Part shown: positions 13,462 through 24,804 of the stretch, piece by piece
Position numbering within the stretch: position 1 is the first letter of the stretch
Layout: each line of letters opens with the position of its first letter
Origin: Desarmillaria ectypa
Taxonomy: Eukaryota; Basidiomycota; Agaricomycetes; Agaricales; Physalacriaceae
Reading direction: 5' to 3'
Assembly: GCA_030407005.1 (NCBI GenBank)
Contig: JAUDYN010000002.1
Location: 372,001-436,000, forward strand
DNA length: 64,000 nucleotides
Program-made: the position numbers and the translations under genes
Notes under the pieces: model-generated
What the model saw: the letters and a program-made list of their open reading frames with translations, nothing else
Told to the model about the DNA's origin: nothing
Database searches by the model: none

Positions 13462-13748
13462 ATAGAGTTGATGTATGACTCAGATACTTCAGGAGGCAGT
13501 TTGACTCGTGTTTGCCATTTGGGTCCAGTCATCACGCTCTTTCTCGGACCTATCTAACAATCAAACTGGGTGAAATTCGAAGCGAGGATCACGCCTAGCT
13601 TCCGGTACCGCAACATCTTCCTTAGCCCGGAACCGCTAGACGAGCCGTCAGTCTGTGGTATATACATCGTTCGAGGAAGAACCGTCTGTGATCATTGTCA
13701 ACTACGAGTCATATCCAAGGAAGCCCTCCCCTTCTAAGCCAATTCCTG

Positions 13749-15274
13749 TCACTGATAGTGCTCAGGTGGCGGTTCTGTTACTACGAGACCCTGCCTCCGT
13801 TTCTCAATTGATGCGGCATCCTCGTCCTCCGCATCTATCCCTATACTTTGATCGACAGCCTTCGGTTCATCAACCCTAGTATCGTATCGAGCCGGAGCTA
13901 CTTGCTTGGATTTGACGATATCAGCTTCGGAATCCATATTGGAAACACTAGTTACATTGCTGCGAGAGTCCCGTCGTTTCTCCTCAGCTGCCGGCATCGA
14001 TGTTGAAACGATGGACGATACTACATCTGTGTTAGGATGATACCGAGCATAATCGATCCAATTCGACGGCGTCCAGGACGGTTTCATCTGAGAATCGGAA
14101 CCCGACAAGGAGACATAATTCCCTTTCTTCTCGCTATATTGCAGCCCAAATGCTGTGTCCTGCTCCTGAGAGTACTGGTTCCCGCTCGTCAATGTGGATG
14201 ATGATTGAGTGTGTTCGCAGTATGGGTTGTAACCGTCTTCTGCCACCGTAGATAACAGCGGGAAATTATCAGGGTGGTCGCAAGGATCATGTATAGTACC
14301 CACATCAACGATTCGAGACGAACATGCCACGCCATATGGGACAAGTATGGATCTATCCGTAAAATACGTCAGAGGCTGTCGGCCCCTCTGCGCGTTGGTG
14401 GTGGCGGCTGTCGATGTTGACGAGAGTAAAGGAGATGGATCAGAAGGAAAGGGAGTGCTATGGTATGATGCTCGAGGGTTGTCTTGTTTACAGCGCAGAC
14501 AGAAGATGCTGAGACCTATGGCAGCTAGAAGTGTTGCTACGCCGAGGGCGACGCCTAAAACTATTGCCAAGGTACCACCTTGGGTTCCTTCTGGAGTCGA
14601 AACAGGGTCGACAATAGATGTGGGTGTACGAGATGGGGAGGAAGTTGTGGAGGACGAGAATGAAGAAGATGAAATGGACGATGAAGTCGAAATCGAGTCT
14701 GATGGTTCGTCGACTGTGTACCTGTCTGCTGATGAACACAAATATGTGTGCAGGACTTGGTGGGAAACGTACCTGATTGCATCGACGACGATGTACTGCC
14801 CACCAGACGCCATGGATATCCGAAGAGTATGCGGCGTGTTGGTCAGTCCGGTCTGGCTCCATCGTACATTCCACATGACTGTCTCTGAGCCATTTCCGAC
14901 CGATGTAGCAGATGCGTCCGTCAAATCAACAGTGGTGGATGGGCCATCGTCTAAGGTGACTCCAGTATCGACTTTGTATGGCCAAAGTGGTGCGAGGTAG
15001 TACACAGCAATGCCTTGGAGAGACTTATCAGCAACATATCCAGCCGTATAGCAAGAGGAGACCAACCTGTAAATGTAAAAAAGGCCTCTGCAGAGCTGTC
15101 TTCGCTCAGGGAGTGGCTTCCACTAAAATCCAAGGAGGAGTTATAGACGGAACGGTCGTTCCAAGTCCCTTGGTACACGATGCGTCCATCTGTATCGTCA
15201 ATTGTGATACTATCAAGCATAGTGAAGGCATGCCGGGTAAGGATGGAGAGGACCAGCAGGAGGGTGCAAGACAT
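13749..15274 (-). CDS. Single-pass membrane protein with extracellular beta-rich N-terminal domain
   Basis: Two exons (15274-15067 and 15013-13749, 53-nt intron) join in frame to 490 residues. An N-terminal hydrophobic signal sequence (MSCTLLLVLSILTRHAFT) is followed by a domain with features common in mushroom membrane proteins: DGRIVYQGTW, FTFTGIAVYYLAPLWPY and GGQYIVVDAI. I know this arrangement from many Agaricomycete proteins of unknown role and infer a carbohydrate- or galactose-binding-like fold. After a Ser/Thr-rich stalk, one transmembrane helix (GTLAIVLGVALGVATLLAAI) precedes FCLRCKQ and a long Ser-rich cytoplasmic tail. It may be a cell-surface sensor or adhesion protein. The function is unknown; gene structure confidence is high. 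Confidence 0.85.
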
Positions 15275-17266
15275 CGTTTGTCAATGCTGGCAACTGACAG
15301 CAAGTACCATAGCCTATGCATTGATGGAACACAGCAGAATGCACTGTTCGGCGCCTATCATTGCGATAGGGGAAGTTGTTGGAGTTAAAAGTACGCACAT
15401 ATTTGGACCCGTTTATACCCACAGACTTGGTAGCTATACTCCCGTACCTCAAACGTGTTCTGTCGCATTACGAGTGCCAGTGTGAGTTTCTACCTTATTA
15501 GATAACTCTAGTATTCTAAGAGAAGCATCTGATGAGGGAAGGTGCGTTTGGGAATGGTCAATGAGATACTGACTCACAATCATCCCAGGGAGCGCGCAAA
15601 GGATTCAAGGATACCGATAAGCCTGTCGTCGGTCTCTATGACGAACAACGGAATTCCTCGAAGGTTCTCTGTGCGAGCCCAGTCAAGCTAGTCAAGGTAC
15701 GAGGGCTGGCACTGAACGGAAAGTACAACTGATACAAGCACTACAGGCCAAGGACCGGTTAATCGCCAGAGTATAGAATCGAAGTCAATGCTTGTTACGG
15801 AGCATTATCGACGCCTGAGAACTTCGTGCAGATTCCCGTGCGGCTTTTCCCAGACTTGTATCGCAGTGCATGCTGGAGAGTTTAGATGCATTGTAGGTGT
15901 GGGAACGAGACCCTTCCGCACATCGGCCCGGCTGTCTGCTGGTGTAATTAATTCCGAGGAGGAAGTCTTTGCGTAGCAAGTCATTAGCGTTTAGCCTTCC
16001 TTTCACTCTACTCATGCTTGCTTTGGATTCCTAAGATACTGGATCTCATCAACCCTGTTTGTGTTTGGCACTTATGACTTATAATTGTGACTTACTGCTA
16101 AGTCTGGACCGAAGTCGTCTAGAGATGTCGACCCGCAGTCCTTCAAGTTGGATCATCCGCATACCATGTTTTATTCAATGGCTATCAGGGAAACGATACC
16201 GATGCGACATTAAACGTAAATTCGAAGGCATGACTACGCATCTATTCATTACCCTATTCATTACCTCCATCCGGTTGTCATAGTATCGCACATTGTGGCT
16301 ACACAGACGTTCATCCACTATACGACATGTCCATACATCCACTCTCGTCCTGCCTGCAATCCTTCCGAATTCTGTTCTTCACGCCCGATTCTGTATGGCT
16401 GTGCAGCTGATCCAAAATCGCACATGACATCTGGAACACCACATGGACACCCAAGGCTTCGTTGGAGAGCGATCTCTCAACGCTTCAGTGTGGCGGCGGT
16501 GTGATCTCAGCGCAGCTTCTTGTCTGTGCTTCAACGACATGGCAGTGACGTTTTTCACAGCACCAACAGCTCTTTGGACAATTCGACGATGTGTCGGTCG
16601 AAATGTTGTGTGGTATCTCACAGTCCAAAGTTTTCTTGATTTGGATCTCGATCTCCACAGATATGGGCTAGGGATGAGGGACTGATATTAGTGATGAGCC
16701 TTTGAGCTCGGAGAGATGTAATGGTACCTTGTATTATTCTCTATTCTCCAGTTCTTTCCTGGTATCGGTCGAGAGCTTGAACTGCCCAAGCTCAAGTTCC
16801 CCAGTGCTCGCGTAACCTCCCTCGACATCAAGTTTCTATGGAGAATAATCAAGTTCGGGTATTCTCCAGGTGGCGGTGGGTTGGTACATGCGCCTAACAG
16901 CCTTCTTCGGTACTTATACTGCCCCATGCGCCACACGTGGCTGCGTTCCCCCTGTTTCTCATTAACCCACCATCCGCTCTCATCGTCGGTTTGATTTTCC
17001 AGAGGAATGACCTCACTAAAGATGTCGCTCTCGTGGTTGCGCCTTTTAATATTAGGAGCCGCAAGCTTCAGTTCGGTGCATTTATAAAGAAACTGACTGG
17101 GATGCTTAAGCTACGTAGTACTTAGTATAAGTGACGTGAGAGACCATTGTCGATTATCATTAGTGCAAGGAGTGTCGTAGGAAAGAACCGATGGGGACTA
17201 GGGTTACTAACGAGTATGAAATTGGTATGAAGTCCAAATGAGTGTGTGTGTTTTGAGCTCTGCTCA
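15275..17266. other. Intergenic stretch, no supported gene
   Basis: About 2 kb without a frame that shows coding motifs or consistent splice sites on either strand. Confidence 0.4.
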
Positions 17267-17779
17267 TTAGATTATATGATCCTGCTGTGAAAACAAATCA
17301 CGCTTCCGAGCTAGGTTTGGAGGTAAGGAACTCATCTCCGGAACTGAGTAGGTCTAATTAAAGAACAAAATTAACACGCAAAACAATCACGAACACGAGG
17401 ATGCAACGTACCAGGTCTGTCCCTTCAGGCTGGGCGTCGACCTGCATATCCGACATCCCGGGAGTTGGCACACAAACGCCCTTTGAAGCCTTGGTAGAAG
17501 TAAGTGAACGCAGAAAAAGATATTTCCACCCATACACACCTCTTCGGAAGCGATGATATCCATACACCTCTCCTTGTGGTAATTCCAGCACCGCAAGTAA
17601 TACTGCCTCCCTCTATCCAGCTTCACACGCGTACCACATGCCAGACACACCACGCTTTGGGGTTTTAACTGCTCTGGATCCACCCAGCGGTCAGAAGCAA
17701 GGATCGCCTTTCGCTCGTATCCAGACGAACGAGAGAGGGGGAAAGTGGCGGCCTCTTTGTTGGATATAATGCACGGCAT
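17267..17779 (-). CDS. Small C-x2-C...H-x3-C protein, copy 1
   Basis: Exons 17779-17540, 17489-17412 and 17353-17267 join in frame to 134 residues; the introns are 50 and 58 nt. The core is RWVDPEQL followed by VVCLACGTRVKLDRG and WNYHKERC, giving Cys45, Cys48, His68 and Cys72, a likely zinc-binding CCHC set with 19 residues between the pairs. The next gene upstream (18225-18818) has the same core, so they are neighbouring paralogues about 0.45 kb apart. The C-terminal part after exon 1 has no recognisable domain. I have seen similar short cores in mushroom proteins but cannot name a family. DNA or RNA binding is inference only. Confidence 0.6.
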
Positions 17780-18224
17780 TGAGTGGATAAGATCAATGAA
17801 GGAAATATGGATGAATGGGAGGATGTGGGAGATCGCGTCGTCCTTTTATTTGAGCGGTGTCGCGCACACGTGATGTCATAGACACAAAGGAAGATCTCCG
17901 TTTGAGGTAGGCGTTGATTCCTTTGTTGTTTCCGCCTGCGTGATGGACCTCGCATCCGAATTGAGGTCTAAAGGTTGTAGGTAGCATTTCTCGGATGGAT
18001 AAATGACTTTCCTGTGTTTTCATACAATTCCCCTCGCACAGTAAGTCACCTCTCAATTAGAATTTGTAATAAAAACTGCATAGCTGATTAAATGCTGTAT
18101 GATACGTATGCAATGGATAAGTCCATAGAGTAATTATCAAGTCATTGAGAGTTTGCGATTGAATCTGGGCGGCAGCACACTAGATCCACAGTCCTGACCA
18201 TTCAAAGTCAGGCGCCCTGAGCAT

Positions 18225-18818
18225 CTAGAATAAGAAAAGTTGCACCTCAGTATGTTCTCTATCTTCACCCAACTTCTCCATTGTAGGGTTGTTTATATTA
18301 CCCTTATCACACGCAACGTCGTTCACAAAAACTGACTCCTCTTTCTCCGTTTCTATCAGCATCCCATGGCTACGGAGACTATGCCGTAGCTCGATGGTGA
18401 CCGTTAATTTCTGATTTAGCAAAGCGCTTATTAAAAACAGGCGGAAAAGTTTACAGGTAAGTCGTACCTTGTCAGAGTGCTTCGACGGCAAATACCCCCC
18501 TTTTTTCTTCGGTCTTCCCTTGCCGCCTTTCAAGCACAAGCTACCCGCCTGAGTCTCCAGACACCGCTTTTTGTGCCGATTCCAATTGGCTGGATAATAC
18601 CGTCCGTTCCTCTTGTCGAGTTGTATCGTCTTCTGACAAGAGAGACAAAAGACGCTATCGGTGGTAACTGAACTGGGATCAATCCATGTGTCTGCTAGGA
18701 GCATGGAGCGACGCGTCTCTTCGTCGTTAAAATATTTGTTCTGTGCCGCTGCAAGTTGTGCAGGCATACCTGAACGGTATCGACGCGAAGATTTCTTCTG
18801 GGTAGCGTGGGAGACCAT
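18225..18818 (-). CDS. Small C-x2-C...H-x3-C protein with AT-hook-like tract, copy 2
   Basis: The frame is open from ATG 18818 to the stop at 18225-18227. A 57-nt stretch (18411-18467) has a canonical donor, a branch-like TGCTAAAT and a CAG acceptor. Removing it keeps the frame and gives 178 residues rather than 197. The core TWIDPSSV, VFCLSCQKTIQLDKR and WNRHKKRC parallels copy 1 (Cys58, Cys61, His82, Cys86). It is followed by GGKGRPKKKGGY (residues 98-109), which contains an AT-hook-like GRPKKK. That tract suggests minor-groove DNA binding, by inference. The N-terminus is basic (KKSSRRYRSG). A diverged neighbouring paralogue lies 3' of it. The family is unrecognised. Confidence 0.65.
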   Translation of the reverse strand: MVSHATQKKSSRRYRSGMPAQLAAAQNKYFNDEETRRSMLLADTWIDPSSVTTDSVFCLSCQKTIQLDKRNGRYYPANWNRHKKRCLETQAGSLCLKGGKGRPKKKGGYLPSKHSDKVRLTCKLFRLFLISALLNQKLTVTIELRHSLRSHGMLIETEKEESVFVNDVACDKGNINNPTMEKLGEDREHTEVQLFLF

Positions 18819-20454
18819 AGGAAATATAAGATTGAGCTTCGAGTCTCGACGATATTTCTGGATAATTCAGAAGTGAAAGTGGATGTCGAGTGCTAAGTGA
18901 CACTGACAGTCAAAGGGAAAATGCACGTGAGGAGCGTCCAGCAGTGGTGACGTCACGTCGCCCGCCTTTAACTTTTACCAATAAGGCCCAGCCCGACATG
19001 GTTTGACCCTGAAAGGCTGGGCAGCTAGTATATTCCGTATAGGCCATCGGTATTTGCCCACTGACGATCTCTACTTACCGGAAATTCCCTACCATGGTTT
19101 TCGCTGACACCATGGCATCAACTCGGAATCCCAGATCCAATATTAACTATCTACGCCAGCGAAGTTTACGGCACTTTTTCTGCGGTTTTCTGCTCGCTCG
19201 TCTCTCCAGGGGAGATCGCCATATGTATGGTACTAGTCTGGGCCCTCTAAGAGACACTGATGGAGCTGTGGCAGTGGCGCAGAATCTTCGTAAAGTACTT
19301 ACTCGTGGCTCTGGATCAGCCTAAGTTTGCGAAATTATCATTGCGATTGTGCCTTGCTCGTATATCCTGCATGAATACTATGGAGTAACTGTGATAGGAT
19401 CGGATTCTACTTACTGAATGATTAAAAAGACAGTCAAGATCGCTTTATCGGTGCAGTTTTTTGTGATATCAGTGCTGCCAGTGGAGATTGAAAGTTAGGG
19501 TATGAAAAAAACTCACTTACTGCCCAGTCTAGGAGAGGAAATGATTAAATTTTCATCTCGTCAGGGGATGTATGGGCTCGGCCTACAAGACTGCTTGCTG
19601 ATGATGCGCCACCTGTTTAACCTGCCACAGCAGAGGTCAGTACATTGTAGCTCGCAAAAAAATGAAAACTCAAAAGGTTTCGTTTTAGCAAAGTCTTTCT
19701 CGGTACTGAAAAGGCCGTCAGTAAAACGTGATAAAAAACTTTTCCCCCTATGGAACAATAGAATTACCGTACCTTTTCGTTTTACGGGGCTTAAAACAAG
19801 GGCATAAAAACTGAAGCTGAAAAGGAAACCTTTTAAGGTCTCATTTCGGGCTATCGAAAACACACCAGCCTCTGCAGTGCTGCGCTCTTTTCTCTTTCTA
19901 AAATTCAGAGTCCAGCATGTAAAGGCAGAATTCTTTCCACGAAGCGTTAAATAGGCAGTGGAAAGAGTAAAGAATGATCTTCCCTCAATGATTTCTCCAC
20001 CTTGGATAAGCAAGGTCACGAATGTGGATGGAGCTACTTTTGACCAAGTCCGGCAATGTGACCCTGTACTGTCGTAAATGTTTTTATGTCTTGCTTCCTG
20101 TCGGCTCTTCTTCGTATGATATTCTAGTTGATGTCATACTTCTATTCCATTGCATACAACGCCAAAACTCTTGTATATATTCTGGAAATTCCATCGTTCT
20201 CGGAATGAACGGTCGCGAGCACCATAGTAACGAATTCCACGAGTATCTCATAAAGCCAGTTTACCAGGCTACGCGCACCGAGCCACCACAAGCAACAACT
20301 TTTAGTATATAGTACACAGAGGAAGAACAGCACGGTTACACGATGCAATTGCAGATAAAGTATTAGCAATGGTATAATTAGTAGTATTATAGTGAAATAC
20401 GCATAATATGAAATATTAGGTGGAAACTCTGCTCTGGTGCCTAGGTGCTTATTA
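18819..20454. other. Intergenic stretch, partly A/T-rich
   Basis: No convincing gene. The minus-strand frame at 19561-20019 lies in a purine/pyrimidine-skewed, A/T-rich stretch and looks like a composition effect. Confidence 0.4.
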
Positions 20455-21325
20455 TTACTGTATTCCGTCGTCCACATACACTTTCAATTCTTCATCGCCA
20501 ATCGAAACGAACCTTTCCTTGGCCCATCCCTGTATAGCCTCAAAATTCCTGCACGTATGCACCACATCATCCCGCCGCCTCACAGTTTGTGCTTGTTCAT
20601 TCCACTGCCACGAGATGGGAGTGATATCCGCCGCACACATCAGCGCCTGGCGAACATGGCCCAAGCAGTGAGCGACGTGCAGTTTCCTATGCGGAGAATC
20701 GACGCCTGGGTAGCGTTCTGGATGCAGTGACATTCGTACCATGTCCTATTTCAATCTAGTCAGCTCATGTAAAGACCAATCATTGGGAAGAGCGGCTTAC
20801 CAGGCAGTGCAGCTGGTGGAACACGTCCAGTCCGCTCATATAATAGCCTTCTTCATGAGGCATAGGGTACGTGCGATTGGCCATCTCCATCGCCTCTGAC
20901 TTTGAGACTCGACTGACAGTATCTGAACATACCATCAGACACGGTACAAAAGCAACGATCAGGAAAAGAATTTACATTGATACAGTTCTGACCAAGCTTG
21001 ATCAACTTCATCTGTAGGCTGTTGTTCGTAAATGGGCATGTCCCAAGCAAAGCCGGGGTTGAATTTGACAGGATGGTATGAGACGATATCTTGTACTGGT
21101 GCTAAAACATGGTGGTGAGAAACGCATCAAGGATGAGTCATACTTTCACCTACAATATAGCTTCCAGTCACTCTGGCATTCCGGCGACTGGAAGTACCAG
21201 GTGTAGAAAAATAGTGTATTAAGGATAGCCGAAACCCCAAGTAGTATCAGAGGAGACCTCGCCACTATCCCCATTGTCGAGGAAGAAGAAGAGGAAATTG
21301 ATGTTGGGAGATAAGAGTACTTCAT
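20455..21325 (-). CDS. UstYa-like (DUF3328) oxidase
   Basis: Proteins of this family act in fungal specialised metabolism, for example cyclisation or oxidation of ribosomal peptides (ustiloxin, cyclochlorotine) and other oxidations. Exons 21325-21154, 21101-20976, 20922-20801 and 20745-20455 join in frame to 236 residues. A transmembrane helix spans about residues 19-46 (SPLILLGVSAILNTLFFYTW). Both diagnostic HxxHC motifs are present: HQLHC at 135-139, within GLDVFHQLHCL, and HVAHC at 163-167. The typical end DVVHTCRNFEAIQGWAKER follows. The start was chosen at MKYSYLPTS because the in-frame upstream ATG codons do not extend a recognisable domain. No precursor peptide with repeats was found next to it, so the substrate is unknown. 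Confidence 0.9.
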
Positions 21326-23470
21326 TGTGATGATTTTTTCGTCCATGTTGTCCACATTTATATTTGCTGGTGCGCTCAGGAACAGCGCCGGAAGTGATGC
21401 AAGCATCGGTACCCATGCATCGCATTTTCCCGCATCTGTTTTACAGAATTTACCGGACGGTTGCTAAATACAAAAAATTGAGTCATCAGTCGTCCAGACC
21501 TTGATCTCTAACGTCGATGAAATGAAACCAGTGATCCGTTCGAGTATGGAGCTCTCCCACCTCAGCCTCAGGCGACAAGCACGCAACATCGGTTCCAGAT
21601 GTTATCTGTTATCACTTTCCACATATTTCGCGCCAGTACCCAAATATTTGGCAACAGTAAGCTACAAAGGTGAAGAAAATTTAATTTCCCGATGTTCTAG
21701 ACACGCTATCGGATCCAAGTGGATTGCCTTTGTACAATGGGATCTGTTGCAGATTTGTGCGGGGAAGGCGGAAAAGACGGGGCAGGGGAATCACCAGCAG
21801 AGAAGGGCGTAAGTCACCGTGGTGCGTCATGTGATCAACGTTATCTGCGGATAGTGACACAATGCTGGCGCCAAGGTCGAAGTGAGTCATAGAAACAGGT
21901 AATTCGTTCGTCATCGCTAAATGAAACCAACGCTGACGTTGGCGTCCACTCGTTTGCTCTGCAACACGATGCCGAAGGTCGACTTTGGATATTATTTCAG
22001 GTGTTGATGTAGAATGTTTCAAGTTTTACTGCCGAAAATAAGATATGACTGTGATTACGATGATTCACCAGAAGGAGAAAGCCACAATATCGCAACTTAC
22101 GTGCTGTGCGCAAGAGCGCTGCTGACTCGCAAGGTTGATGCATATCTTTTGCTGACAAACAATGGTCATGGTCAATATTCAATGATCAACGGAGATCACT
22201 GGAAGGGACGATTTGCCTGTAATGAGATGAGATGAGTCATCAGTAGACTTCGCGCCCACCGAACCTCATTAAAAACGGCAGAAATTGCAGAAGAGTCGCC
22301 GTCGACGACCGTCGTAATCCCCGGGCGCCTTTGATGTCTTGCTTCGCCGTCGAATTTACTGGACACCGAGCACTGATGGTCCCCTTCACGATGTTCTCCT
22401 TGATCATATTAGCTGTATCGGACTTGAAAAGAGACGACAGCAGCAGTCATGTGTAGCAACTCCATGATATATACGAGGTTCAATACTTGCCCTTATTGAA
22501 GATGCGGGCTTATGAGAATATCTGTTAGCAGGAATCTCGTTAACGGGACCTCGCCGGTTGCAACAACAGCGGTAGTAAGGTCGATTCTGTGAATCTGATC
22601 GCTGACCCAACAGTTAGTTACGATTCTGGGAGGAACTGAGCAGATGTCCTTCGAAATAAATTTTGTCACATACCGCCCATCCGTATTCTGCTGCATCCCT
22701 CAAACCTGCAGAACGCTACCTATCATAATCGACCGACTAGAGAAGCCCATCGGAAATTCACCAGCGGAGAAAAATACAGAACCACCATTGTTATTCCGAT
22801 GCAGAGTCAGCGCTAAGACGGAAGCCTTGCCCTATTGCGCCCAGGGATCCAGTCTTTCTTGTAGTGACGGTTTAATAGAGGACTGGATGCGGAAAGTGCC
22901 GGTATGTGGATGAACCGGCCCGGTTAGCCTTTCGCAACCCTTTCGCCTCTTTTTTCTTTCTTTTAGAATTGACAACTTGGCAACTTGCCCATACTATTGG
23001 CTGGCAGGATCCTATTGACCCACCACCGTTATGAAGCCTTAAATGTTTGCATCGAACAATATTTCTGGGCAATTTTGCTCTTGCTGTGTCCAGGTGGTAT
23101 TTTTTCCGGCGAAGGAGCTGCTAACACATTTACTTCGGATGTGATCACAATAGCTAAAATCTCAGTTTATTGTCCCTTTTCTCAGATTCACATTAAAATT
23201 CAACTCATTGTCCATTCTGGCTATTTGAAAGCCCATAATATGCCTCCCTAACCTTCCGTCATGGTGTGTACTGGGGACACTTAATGCGTATGCGGAAATA
23301 GGGTGAGCATTACATTAAGGATTACTGGCACAGAAGAGCTTCGTACAGGGATTAAACGGAGAAGTAAAGACGCACCGTTCAAATTTAGCTAAGTGTATAG
23401 CTTTTATCGTGCAACAATTCTGTAAAGCACATATTACAACTATCATTGAAGCTATCACCCAGTGAAAGAG
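21326..23470. other. Intergenic stretch, no supported gene
   Basis: About 2.1 kb between the UstYa-like gene and the 3' end of the disrupted P450. No exon chain or domain motif was recognised on either strand. Confidence 0.4.
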
Positions 23471-24143
23471 CTACTTGTTGGAACGAGTAACAAGTAGCGG
23501 GACCTGTGGTCCCTCCTTCGCCTTCCCTGGAACGATGGGGATTGAACTATTGCGCGCTGGACACTGCAGTAGCTCCGGTGCTCCCTTCGGAATGCTGAAC
23601 TCAAAGTTATTGAGAAGTTCCGTAACTACCGATTCCAACTCCATAACACTGTAAAATGGTAAGGACCAAATATTTTGACTGGCTCGTCCATACTCACGCG
23701 AATCGCCACCTATTCATATGTGCAGTCATAGGTTAAACTTGATCCATCATTGCCAAAACTTCGAGTACTCACCCAAGGCACCCACGAATACCACCACCTG
23801 TAGTTGGGAGTTAATCAATGGATGATCTCAAACAAGGATGGATTGTTCTTACTGAAAGTTATCCTATCAAGGAACAGAATTAGTGGGGTAGTATATGACA
23901 GCAGAGACAGGATCGTACAAATTCGCATAAACACCAAGAGATTCCTGTTTTATTCTGCGATCTTCGAGGAATCGACGAGGATTCCACTCTGCAGCATCAT
24001 CACCCCAGACCGATGGGAGGCTGGTATAAGCCGATCAAAAAGCTGCTCTCAACAGAACCAGAATGGACTCACCGATTGTAGGTATACACAGAGGCGAAAA
24101 TGACTTGACCTTTGGAAATAGGGATTTCTGAACATGATTGGCC

Positions 24144-24148
24144 CTCCG
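24144..24148. repeat. Target-site duplication, left copy
   Basis: CTCCG directly precedes the LTR starting TGTCATGG. An identical CTCCG follows its end at 24800-24804. Confidence 0.9.
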
Positions 24149-24799
24149 TGTCATGGATCTTGAGTATCTGTAAACTCGGTGCATGAGTCAACGCATGCCT
24201 ACACTCGGCCTTCTCGGTCCTAGCAGTGACTCACACATAATTTTCTTTTACTTTCTCTATTCTTCTTGCTCATACTAGAATATAATAGAACATTGTAGAA
24301 TATTCATGACTCGAGCCTTTTAGTATATAAATACCATCTGTAACCTTGTAGAATAAAGAGAAAAGCTACTCATCTTCAAGTCCACTTCATTGTGTGAACT
24401 AAGCATCTGATCGGTTACGCCTAGCGCTTGCCAATCTCCTCGCTTCCTGACTACGCCTAGCGCTTGTCAGAAACCTCATCAGTTATGCCTAGCGCTTGCT
24501 GAACAACTCGTTGGATACGCCAAGCGCTTTCCGACACCAATCCGAAGACTACGCCTAGCGCTTGTCTTCATCTACAGCCCATAATAGCTCCGCGCTCACC
24601 GGCTGCTTCCTACAGTAACTGCTTCGCACTTACTGACCCCTTTACCTCGCAAACTGGACCTCTCAGGTCTCCTCACGAACCCTTGCCGGAATCTATTCTA
24701 TTCCCTAACGACATACATCTCTATAACATATCCTACCTCGCTTCGATCATCACTTGTCGCCCCTCACTCTCATATCCTGATTTCGGCAGATTCCTAACA
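24149..24799 (+). mobile_element. Solo LTR of a retrotransposon, 651 bp
   Basis: The element begins TGTCATGGATC and ends GATTCCTAACA (TG...CA ends) and is flanked by identical CTCCG copies, the 5-bp duplication expected of Ty1/copia or Ty3/gypsy integrases. No gag or pol coding sequence, primer-binding site or second LTR is present, so it is a solo LTR. A TATA-like TATATAAATA (24324-24333) and an AATAAA (24352-24357) read on the plus strand suggest that the LTR is oriented plus, opposite to the P450 it interrupts. Downstream of these is a five-copy minisatellite. The perfect duplication suggests a fairly recent insertion. The superfamily cannot be told from the LTR alone. Confidence 0.9.
24416..24566 (+). 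repeat. Minisatellite inside the LTR, five units of about 32-37 bp
   Basis: The core TACGCCTAGCGCTTG recurs five times with small changes (one unit reads TATGCC, another TACGCCAAGCGCTTT), separated by variable spacers. Each core contains the palindrome AGCGCT. Confidence 0.85.
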
Positions 24800-24804
24800 C
24801 TCCG
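24800..24804. repeat. Target-site duplication, right copy
   Basis: CTCCG directly follows the LTR end CCTAACA and is identical to the left copy at 24144-24148. Joining the P450 exon across the two copies restores the reading frame. Confidence 0.9.

Noticed and set aside
14347..15000. 217-codon plus-strand frame
   Set aside because: Antisense shadow of the membrane protein at 13749-15274.
18120..18230. Possible tRNA near the end of the zinc-finger-like copy 2
   Set aside because: No matching acceptor stem or complete A and B boxes could be found.
19561..20019. 152-codon minus-strand frame
   Set aside because: Phe/Ser/Lys bias follows the A/T-rich, purine-skewed sequence; likely a composition artefact.
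24416..24566. CRISPR-like regularly spaced repeats
   Set aside because: Units are short and degenerate, lie inside an LTR in a eukaryotic genome, and have no unique spacers of constant length.
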